Source of the DNA: Haplomitrium mnioides
Taxonomy: Eukaryota > Marchantiophyta > Haplomitriopsida > Calobryales
NCBI GenBank assembly: GCA_049999725.1
Contig: JBNGIS010031580.1
Location: 1 to 32,864, forward strand
Direction of reading: 5' to 3'
Length of the DNA: 32,864 bases
Shown here piece by piece: positions 9,538-20,926 of the stretch. Numbering within the stretch: position 1 is the first letter of the stretch; the number at the start of each line of letters is the position of its first letter. A program made the position numbers and the translations under genes. A model generated the notes under the pieces. That model was not told the DNA's origin and did no database searches. It saw only the letters and a list, made by a program, of their open reading frames with translations.

Positions 9538-12500
9538 TCATTGATCATATGGGAACTGCACATCATCCTCGAATACCCTGAAAGGCTTTGGCTGACTATC
9601 ATTGCAATGAATATTCCACATTTTGAAGTATGCCCTTTCCAAATTCTGAACCTGGAATATCATCATAAGCATTTCAGGCAATCTTCGTTAGTTATCAATG
9701 AAAGTAAATGTAATCCACGATCACATACTGCAACTAAACGAGAAGCTTGCTCACCCATCTAGAGGTATCAAATAATGGACAAGTCAGTCTGCTTGATCGA
9801 AGCTTTGACGTTAGTCCAGCAAGAACTGCTGGGTTCTCAGCTAGTAACACTGCTCGCTCCTCATATTCTTCCATGCTAGAAAGACGAAACATAAAATTAG
9901 GGTGGCGAACACAGATTCGGTTCAGTTCTCAATTGAAAAACATGTCGTTGCTTGATAAATGCTGAAGCTACATACTTATTCACAACCATTTCTTCTCCAC
10001 ATCCAGCAGCATAGCACAAAGACATTGCCACACGAGTGGCCATCTTTTCAAGAGGAAGTGTGACCATGGGTAGACCTGCCCAGAGCACATCAGTGCCCGT
10101 AGTATGTGCATTACAGAGAGGTCTGCAAAAGTAAGTTCAATAGATAAATTTTCTCTTGCCAATTCTAGAAACACGTCCTCATGAAACTAAATCTGGTATG
10201 CAAAATAATACTTCCATAATCGGTAGATTAAATAGACTTGAAATTTTGCCACCCGAAATTGAATGAAAATGAAATCTGCCGGGTTGCATGCACCTGCTAG
10301 ACTCATAAATCTAGCAGAAAACATTACACAGAATATGACACTAGTTTGGATCACTGGGATTTCTCACGTATCAAGGAATAAATCAGCCAGAGAACTTCGG
10401 CGTATGTGCTCATTCTTAGCAGCAACATCTGTGAAAATAATCTGCTCTGGCTTTACACCTTGTGAAGCAGCAACTGCCACAAGCAAATACCAGCAGTAAG
10501 TAAACTCCCCACCCAAAAAAAAGTGTTTGCCAAGTCTTATAGCAAAAAACTTACATGCCCGCAACCGATTTTCGCCAGCAGCTGGGAAACGCAGCAACCA
10601 AAGTGCACTATTTGGCACTCGCTTCAGTATGTTGCACCTATTTACAAGGCAAACCACCACATTATAGAAACCAGACTAGTAGGCTATGTAATAAGGTAAA
10701 AAAGAGCAGCAGACACAATAAGGACAAAATCAGACAAATAAATAGTTGCTCAAAAGACCACTAACTACTCAAAGTTGTGGCAAATTAATGTTGACATACC
10801 AGGCAATGAATATTTCTGGATCCATCTTATATAGCTGATTGAAGCAAGCAAATAAAAACTTGTCTTCTGGGAGACCATAATCTGATCTCTTCAATTGATA
10901 GGAGGGATCCAAAACATCTCTATTCCTCTGCACATTGCAGTTAGCTAAAAATTGGTTTCTACCTGTCTCTGCAAAGATGGAAACTAGATACGTGAAAGCA
11001 AAAACATTCTCATGACCATACCTGTTTATAGTCATTTACAAAATAACAGTGGGGCAAATGGACGAGTTTTTCTGAATATATGTGTCCAAAAAGTGTTGGA
11101 GATACCAACTGCAAGCAACCATCAACAGAAGAATTAGATTCAGAAAAAAATTTGAAAATTACCCTACCTCTTTTAAAGGAAAACCCATGCCATGCTTACT
11201 TCGTCGGTCACCAAATAGTCGATATAGTCAGCACCAGTCGTCCCAGGAAACCCCATGTAGGAGATTTGAATCGGAGATGGTTGCAATGCAAAAATTTCAT
11301 TTCTTGCACCCTGCACTACCTTCATAAATTAGTCTCAACATATCACTTCACTTTACAGTAAAGATATTCTGAATAATAAATTGCAATTCCACCTCCAAGC
11401 TCTGACCCACCTTGGTGTAGCCATTAAGATTAACAAGGATCTGAATCTGATCATCAGCTATCATTCTTGCAATTGCATCTGATGATGCAGCAGAAACATC
11501 GATGAAATGTTCTGCCTCTGATGATATTCGCTGCCTCCATTCACTTCCATCACTCTGGCTCAAGGCATAGCAAAAGACCTGCAAAGGTTCCAAAATATAT
11601 TTTTTAAACTAGTCCAAGAGCACAAAAAACATCCAGTACAAGACATACAAACAAAATAATATTTACTTTTGTGTATTACCTCTACATTGTCACGATTGTG
11701 CATGCCAAAGACTGAGCCCATTAAATGAGATAGAGGATGGTTACCAAAATCGCTACTGACATATCTGCACAATGAAGCATTTAGTTGGTGTGTCATGGGC
11801 AACTCTCCAACATTACCTAAATTTACCCTAAACCCTAAACCATACCCTACACCAAATTGACCACTGCCACCTTCATTTCTAACTGGTACAGGGTATGGTA
11901 TATGCTGACTTAAAATGAAATTTATAGCTCATACCCTACAGAGGATCTGGTAGATTACAGAAGTAGCATGCTGACTTAAAATGAAATTATAACTCGTACC
12001 CTACACGGAGTCGACCACTGCCACCTTCATTTCTAACTGGTACAGGATCTGGGTGCTTGAATGCTTGCATTCCTAGTCGTGAGGCAATTAGAGAACAATG
12101 TTCGGCATACTTGCAACTGAGAATAAGGACACAGTACATCCTTCTGTAAGAAAATCACACAGATCCAGTGTACAAAAATAAAGAGCCTCATTTTAAAGCA
12201 AATAATCGCTCCAGATATGTGACCCGCTACAAAGTTTCACCTTATGTCCAAAGCTAGCAGAGGGTCAATTGGGTAAGCAATGGCATGAAAAGGCTGGACA
12301 CTTGGTAATGTGCACATCTGCCAAATAAAATGTAGGGTCAGAATACCAAAAGATGTCACTCTGTGCCAAATCTTCAAAAACAGCAATCATCAACATCACA
12401 CAAAGCTTCACAAACCTTTACTTGGCGCCTAACAACTGCTTCGATCTCCAAGAACTTTTTGTCACGATCCTCCCAATCACATACACACTGCAATAGCAAA

Positions 12501-15500
12501 TCAAATTCAAACCACAAATTAATAAAAACATTGAATCAAATGCCTGCAAGAACCCTGCCCTAAATGACTCAAAACCTGAAAATCTTAATAAACACAGCTA
12601 GAACAGAAAATTTATCCCATGAATATGTGCACAAATTTATCTAAGTATGGAATAGAATAGAATTCTTGAAGTCCCAGACCAGCCATAAGGCCATAAGGAC
12701 TGAGCATACACCACCACAGAGGCAAATGCAATTTAAGGATGCATTTAATATTTCCTTTTACAGTCACAGACCCTCACCCCACACGTTTACATTAATGCGA
12801 TTGTATTGCCCACATTAAGGATTAGGGATCTGATGGAGCTTGACAGAGGTGCACTCGCGGAGGGGTGCAAAAACTGAAGTAGTATGCTAACAATTGTTTA
12901 ACTGAAAACAGTTGAGCAGGGACAAACCCGCTTGTGAGTCATATGCTCGCTCTCTTGTCACTAGTCTCTATGTCTATTTCTGAAATCTAAGCAGCATGAG
13001 TTCCCGAAAGAAGAGTGCCAGCCCGCGTTGATCATGATATTTGAGAAATTGTTGTACTGTCCCATTCTGTTCTACAAAAAGTCCAGAGCCAGCCCTAGAG
13101 CCATAAGGACTGAGAGAGTACAATGCGCACAAGAGCGCAGAGGGGTGCAAACACCAAAGTAGTGAGCCAAAAATTGTAAAATGAAAAGTTAGTTGAGCAG
13201 GGACAAACCCACTTGTGAGTCATATGCTCACTCTCTTGTAACTTATCTCTATGTCTAATCTGTCTGTTTCTGAGATCTAAGCAGCATGAGTTCCCAAAAA
13301 ACGAGTGCCAGCCAACGTTGATCCTGATATTTGAGAAATTATTGTACTATCCCATTCTGTTCTACAAAAAGTCCATGATACCTTTCCCGGATTTCATAGT
13401 ACCTGGGGCAACAGAAGATGATGTGGTGTTCATCTTCTGTGACTTGTAGATTGCACTGGAGGCACAGCAACTTCTCAGGTCAGATTTTGTTGTCAATCTT
13501 GGACAATTTGGCTGTTTCACATCTCAGTCAATGGGATCCAGTACAAAGTGTGGACCAAATTGAGTGACATCTTACTCGTCAAGTGTTGGGTGGATTTGCC
13601 TTGAGGGAGTGTTGTTGACGAGCGCGTTGTACTTGACAGTCCAGGATGCCGCACTGTAGGATTGCCATATGACTGAAGTAATGTGTTGATAGATGGTCCA
13701 TGAGAACATTTCCTGATTGTTTAGGAGGGTCTTTTATGTCCAGTCCCCATCTTTTAAGCCATTTCTGGCATTGATTGTACCAATTTGTGGGGTCTCCAGG
13801 AGCTGCCTGACAAGATACCTCCATAGCCATTGCTGGGTATCTGGACGGTGTAGTATCTTGAATCGATTGCAGGTATGTGACAAGTTTTATCACTGCATGT
13901 GCCTCAATGGGTATCACACCAAATTCAGCTGCCAGGATGTGTAGAGAGGTGTGGTGGTGAGTACATTGGCTAATCTAGTGAAGAACGTCCTGAGGGGTTT
14001 CTCACCATGTTTCAGCCACATGGCAGGAGTTAGAGAGGGTCCCCATATTTCTGCTCCATATGTTGCTGTTGGAACAACAAAGATATGGAAGAGGTCGATT
14101 CTCATGGGTATATGATATGCCATATATCTTTTATCTTGCACCAGCTATTTATTTGGCATCAGCTGACGAGACCTGCTGTAATCCTGTGTTCTGCTACAAA
14201 GCCCCATCCTCTCTGGGCATGTATTGGTATCCCCAAATAGGTGTACTGGTCCATCACTTCGACATTGTCCTGACTGAACTTGAAAGTATCCCTCTGTGCT
14301 GTGGTGAGCCATTTTCCAAAGACCAGGACCTTGGTTTTCTTCATATTGACAGTCATACCAGACTGGCCATAGAATTGGTTCAGTGCTTTTAGGTGTTGTT
14401 GAAGTCCACCGCTTGTTGTTGACATGAGTACGATGCCATTTGCATACAAGAGAATACCAATGGTCTTCTGGGCTAGCTGATTGAATGCAGGGGCTCCCAT
14501 ATTGACCAGTACTGTCTCCAGTTTGTCGATGAACAGGCCGAATAAGGTGGAAAAGGTGGGCAGCCCTGCTTGACACTGATGTTGCAATGGATTGGCTCTG
14601 ACAGGCCCTGATGGGTACGGACACAGACCAAAACTTCTTCATATAAGATCTGGATGGCCATCATCCAGTCAGTTGGTAGGTGCAACTCATATAATCTGGA
14701 CCAAAGTTTGTTGTGTGGTACTGAGTCAAAGGCTTTCTGGAAATCTATGAAACAGCAGTATAGACCTCCAGCACATCTGTGTTGTTCAATGATGGTGCAG
14801 ATGGTGACCAGGTGGTCAGTCCTTGAGTGATGCTCCCAAAACCCTGCTTGTCCTTGAGCTCGTAGCTGTCGTGCTTCGCTCCATTGTGTGATCTTGAAGT
14901 TAAGTGTGGCCCCGAAGAGCTTTGGGAATAGAGGGCTGAGCATGATGAGTGTTGGCTTTTGTCCCCAGCTTTGTGGATTGGAATGATAGTGTGAGCTTCC
15001 ATTCTGCAGGGAATCCAGTTTGTATCACCTAGTTGAATAGGTTGGTGATGGGTTTGGATACTCTTTTGAGCATTTGGGCTTGGAGCCCTAGGGAGTCAGG
15101 GGCTTTGTTGTGCAGCTTCTTGATCGTAGCCAGGACCTCTCCAGTGGTGAAGACATCAGTTGTGGGTTTGCTGTTGGTCCAAGGGGGAAGGGGGGAGGCA
15201 AATAGGTCTGACTTGTAGAGTGATAGAGCTTGTCACCATATTTCTTCCAGTCTTGGAGATCATACAGCTGGAGCTGGTCTTGCTGTCCTTTGAGGGATGA
15301 GAAGAATTTCTTTGGCTGATGTTTCTTGTCCAAGATGAGTTGCCGGAGTCTTTGTGGTATCCAGGTGCAACGTAGTTCCCTTCTGCAACCGATTCTCGGA
15401 TAGCTGGAAGAGAATAGAATAGAATAGAATAGAATTTGATTAAAGTCCCGAGCCAGCCCTAGGGCCATAAGGACTGAGAGTACAATGCGCACAAGAGTGC

Positions 15501-18500
15501 GGAGGGGTGCAAAAATAAAAAGTAGTAAGCTAAAACAAGTTAAACTGAGAACAGTGGAGCGGGGACAAACCCGCTTGTGAGTCATATGCTCATTCTCTTG
15601 CCTCTAGTCTCTATGTCTAATCTGCCTATTTCTGAGATCTAAGCAGCATGAGTTCCCGAAAGAAGAGTGCCAGCCAGCGTTCATCATGATAGTTGAGAAA
15701 TTGTTGTACTGTCCCATTCTGTTCTACAAAAAGTCCATGAAACCTTCCTTGGATTTCATAGTATCTGGGGCAACAGAAGATGATGTGGTGTTCATCTTCC
15801 ATGACTTGTAGATTGCATTGGAGGCACAGCAACTTCTCAGGTCGGACTTTGTTGTCGATCTTGGACCATTTGGCTGTTTCACATCTCAATTGATGCGATC
15901 CAGTACGAAGTTGTGTGAGGGTCTGGACCAGCTTAAGTGACATGTTGCTCGTCAAGTATTGTTGGATTTGCCTTGAGGGAGTGTTGTTGACGAGCGCCTT
16001 GTACTTGACAGTCCGGGATGCTGCACTGTAGGATTGCCATATGACTGTGAAGTAATGTGTTGAGAGATGGTCCATAAGCACTTTTCCTGATTCTTTAGGA
16101 AGATCATCTATATCCAGTCCCCATCTGTTCAGCCATTTCTGGCATTGATTGTACCAATTTGTGGGGTCTCCAGGGGCTGCCTGACGAGATGCCTCCATAG
16201 CCATTGCTGGGTATCTGGTCGGTGTTGTGTCCTGGATCGATTGTAGGTATGTGACAAGTTTCATCACTGCCTGCGCCTCAATGGGTATCATACCAAATTC
16301 AGCTGCCAGGATGTGTAGAGGTGTGGTGGTGCGTACATTGGCCAGTCTAGTGAGGAACCTCTTGAGGGGTTTCTCACCGTGTTTCAGCCACATGGCCAGA
16401 GTTAGAGAGGGTCCCCATATTTCTGCTCCATATGTTGCTGTTGGAACAACGAAGGTATGGAAGAGGTCGATTCTCATGGGTATATGCCATATGTCTTTTG
16501 CCTTGCACCAGCTGTTCAATTGGTATAAGCTGATGAGACCTGCTGTAATCCTGTGCTCGGCTCCAAAGCCCCATCCTCTCTGGGTATGTATTGGTATCCC
16601 CAAATAGGTGTACTGGTTCATCACTTCGACATTGTCCTGCCTGAACTTGAAAGTATCCCTCTGTGCTGTGGTGAGCCATTTTCCAAAGACCAGAACCTTG
16701 GTTTTCTTCATATTGACAGTCATACCGGATTGGCTGCAGAAATCGTCCAGTGTTTTTAAGTGTTGTTGGAGTCCAACCCGTGTTGTTGACATGAGGACTA
16801 TGTCATCTGCATACAAGAGAATACCAATGGTCTGGGCTAGCAGATTGGGGGCAGGGGCTCCCACATTGGCCAGAACTGCCTCCAGTTTGTCAATGAACAG
16901 GCCGAATAAGGTGGGGGAGAGTGGGCAGCCCTGCTTTAACCCGATGTTGCAATGGATAGGCTCCGACATGCCCTGATGTGTGCGGACACAGGCCAAAACT
17001 TCTTCATATAAGATCTGAATGGCCATGATCCAGTCCGTTGGAAGGTGTAACTCATGTAATCTGGACCAAAGTTTGTTGTGTGGAACTGAGTCAAAGGCTT
17101 TCTGGATATCTACGAAACAGCAGTACAGATCTCCAGCACGTCTATGTTGTTCAATGATGGTGCGGATGGTGACCAGGTGATCAGTCGTTGAGTGATTCTC
17201 CCGAAACCCTGCTTGTCCTTGAGCTCGTAGCTGTTGTGCTTCGCTCCATTGTGTGATCTTGAAGTTGAGTGTGGCCCCAAAGAGCTTCGGGAATAGAGGG
17301 CTGAGCATGATGGTACGATAGTTCGAGTGTTGGCCTTTGTCCCCAGCTTTGTGGGTTGGGATGATTGTGTTGAGCTTCCACTCTGCAGGGAATCCAGTCT
17401 GTATCACCTGGTTGAATAGGTTGGTGATGGGTTGGGATCCTCTTTTCAGCATTTGGGCTTGGAGCCCTAGGGAGTCAGGCGCTTTGTTGTGTAGCTTCTT
17501 GATTGTAGCCAGGACCTCTTCAGTGGTGAAAACATCAGTTGTGGGTTTGTTGTTGGTCCAGGGGGCTGGGTTAGGTGTGGCTGATGTAGAGTTGTACAGC
17601 TTGTCACCATATTTCTTCCAGTCTTGGAGGTCGTGCAGCTGGAGCTGGTATTGTTGGCCCTTGAGGGATGAGAAGAATTTCACGGATCGCAGTAGCTGGT
17701 GCTCCCTGTTTGATCTGTTTTTGCCACTGGGATCTGGTTTCTCTAGCAGTGTTGTTGAACCAGGGGTTGGGTTTAAAGCTGGAGGGGGTTCTGGCTGTGA
17801 GAAGAGTGGTAAGGAACTTCAGTCGAGCTGCTGTGAGAATGATGCCTGTTAGTGAGGTTGAGTCTAGCGCTGGGTTGGAGGACAGTTGTGTGTGCAGTTC
17901 TTTGGTGTATGTTTTGGACTGTTTCTCTGTGGGTGGGTAATGGTATATGAGGCGGGTGGGACGATGAGTTCTAGGAGGGTTGAGGATTCCGGTAGTAGGC
18001 TTCAGAGCGAAGTGCAGTGGTGTGTGGTCTGAGTCAGGGGTTGGTTCCCCAATGTAGAATTTTTCAAGGAATTCAGATGTCCGATGAGAATTGGTAAGAA
18101 GGTAGTCCACCAATGATTTCCTGATGCTTGTGCTACCTCGACAAGTGAGACTCCCTGAGTCTGGCCATTGTGTTGTTCCATTGCAGATGTGTAGGTCATG
18201 TGTGCTGCAAAAATCCAGTATTTTATGGTGGTTTTTGAGGGTGATATCCTGTGATGTGCGGTGGAGGTCATCCCGGTCTTCAAGTATGTCATGTTCATCT
18301 TCAGCCTGATCATCTCCTGATTTCAATATTTGTGCCTGGAGATTGCCTGTTCTGCAGTTGAAGTCACCCACAATCAGTATGTTCCTGTTGCTTACTGTGT
18401 TGATAATCTCTCCCATCTTGTCAAATGGTGCGTCCCAGTCTTCATCTGCAGAGTAGGTGGTTCTGCCCCCCGGGAAGTAACAAGTACCAACGTAAAGATC

Positions 18501-20868
18501 TTGGTTCAGGCCAGCTGATTTATGTATTTTGAGCCAGATATAACGGTTGAAATTGTCTTTTTCTAATACAGCTACATGTGGGCTAAGTCTTGTGGATATA
18601 AGGCAGGCCAATCCTCCATGTCCTCATCCTGAGCGACTGCTGAATAAGGATATAACTTCGTACCCTGGGATATTGGGAATCCGAGACTCCCTAGTTTCCC
18701 AGGTTTCTGCAAGTAGGATCAGATCTGAACCCGGACCAATATCAGAAAGGTGTATGCCCTTGTGCCAGGGGTAACCTCGGCAGTTCCAGAAGACTACCGA
18801 GATTGGTGTGGAGCTATATCCTGGCTCCACACCCCCTGCTGCTACCTATGGGACAGCTCTTAGGTCTCCAACAATGTGCAGTACACCGTTGCGGATGTAA
18901 GCTATCTTCCCTGCCCCCCATGCTGCCTGTACTTTCCTTTTTTCCTCAGGAAGCTGTTTCATCTGTAATGGCATTAGATCTTCGTGTATCGCCAATTTCA
19001 TCTCCCGGAAGGTTTGCCTCTTTTTTAGGAGCTCAACTCGGTCTGTGCGTGACCTGAATTGCACTTTGATTGGTCTTGCTTTTTCTGAGTTGGCCCGTCC
19101 TAAACGGTAACATTGTACCTCCAGGTGCGCTAATCCACATTGAGCCAGGATCCTCTCCTTGATGAGGTTTGTAGTCTTCTCTGTGGCTTCTTCAGGAGGA
19201 CCATGGACAATCAGATTGAGGGATCTGTCTTGTCTCTCTTGCTCTTCTTTAAGCTGGTCCCTGATCATGCTGGACATTTCTTGTTGTTGTTGTGGGTGTT
19301 TCCTGACAACCTCGGTCCAAGATTGGACCTGTTTTTTTACTTGTTCTTCCACGTTGGTTATCATCTGCTGCTGCACTCTGGTTACCAGCTCGACCTCATC
19401 TACCCGTGGTTTGGAGGCTGAGACTTTTGCTTCTGTTCTTTGTAATGTTGTACGGGTGTTACAAAGATCTGTTTCTGTGGCTTGTAGTTTGATAGTCAAC
19501 TCATCCACTTTTTCCTGCAATACTCTCACTTTCCCTTTGAGGCCTCGTAATGTTTTCACTTCATCTTGAAGGCTAAGGATTGCATTCCAGAGGTCCGTCT
19601 GATTGTTGGCAGGAGGAGAGGAAGAGGGAGGACTCGAGGTTGAGTGTGTTGAGGGGGGAATAAGGGGAGAAAGTTCGTGCAGGAGAGAGGGAGAGGAAGG
19701 AGGTGTAGCAGGTCGAGTGGTGGGACTGAGCGTAGAAGCAGTCGCGGCAGCCATTCTACGCTTGTATGTTTGTTTCAAAGATCGGATGAAGGGTTTGGGG
19801 GAGGGCGACAATCAGCCCGCCTACGCCAGTATCAGCTTTGTCGAGGGCTGCTAATCGTGCCTGCTCAGCTCGCTGCTCGTCCGAGGAGTTTATTCTTCTC
19901 GTCGAGGTCTGCTAATCGCGTGTTTTCTCAGCTCGACGTTCGTCCCTCAGCCCGCCTACGGAGGGGTGCACAAATAAAAGTAGTAAGCTAAAACATGTTT
20001 AACTGAGAACAGTGGAGCGGGGACAAACGCACTTGTGAATCATATCCTCACTCTCTTGCCTCTACTCTCTATGTCTAATCTGCCTATTTCTGAGATCTAA
20101 GCAGCATGAGTTCCCAAAAGAAGAGTGCCAGCCAGCGTTGATCATGATAGTTGAGAAATTGTTGTACTGTCCCATTCTGTTCTACAAAAAGTCCACGAAA
20201 CCTTCCCCGGATTTCATAGTATCTGGGGCAACAGAAGATGATGTGGTGTTCATCTTCCGTGACTTGTAGATTGCATTGGAGGCACAGCAACTTCTTGGGT
20301 CGGACTTTGTTGCCGATCTTGGACCATTTGGCTGTTTCACATCTCAATTGATGCGATCCAGTACGAAGTTGTGTGAGGGTCTGGACCAGCTTAAGTGACA
20401 TGTTGCTCGTCAAGTATTGTTGGATTTGCCTCGAGGGAGTGTTGTTGACGAGTGCCTTGTACTTGACAGTCCGGGATGCCACACTGTAGGATTGCCATAT
20501 GACTGTGAAGTAATGTGTTGATAGATGGTCCATAAGCACTTTTCCTGATTCTTTAGGAAGATCATCTATATCCAGTCCCCATCTTTTCAGCCATTTCTGG
20601 CATTGATTGTACCAATTTGTGGGGTCTCCAGGGGCTGCCTGACGAGATGCCTCCATAGCCATTGCTGGGTATCTGGCCGGTGTTGTGTCTTGGATCGATT
20701 GCAGGTATGTGACAAGTTTCATCACTGCGAGCGCCTCAATGGGTATCATACCAAATTCAGCTGCCAGGATGTGTAGAGGTGTGGTGGTGCGTACATTGGC
20801 CAATCTAGTGAGGAACCTCTTGAGGGGTTTCTTACCGTGTTTCAGCCACATGGCCGGAGTTAGAGAGG

Positions 20869-20926
<58 letters not shown>

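Larger units (their letters stand above)
15411..19960 (-). mobile_element. L1-like LINE copy B, nearly full-length
   Basis: A 4.55-kb minus-strand element: 5' UTR with internal repeats (19755-19960), ORF1 (19754-18846), ORF2 with AP endonuclease and reverse transcriptase (18845-15626), 3' UTR and the (AGAAT)5 tail. It abuts copy A on the 3' side and copy C on the 5' side. No target-site duplication was recognised. It lies in the sense direction of SEC. Confidence 0.88.

Noticed and set aside
16227-17852. Plus-strand open frames of 120-170 codons opposite the LINE reverse transcriptase
   Set aside because: They are shadows of the strongly conserved minus-strand RT frame and contain no recognisable domain.
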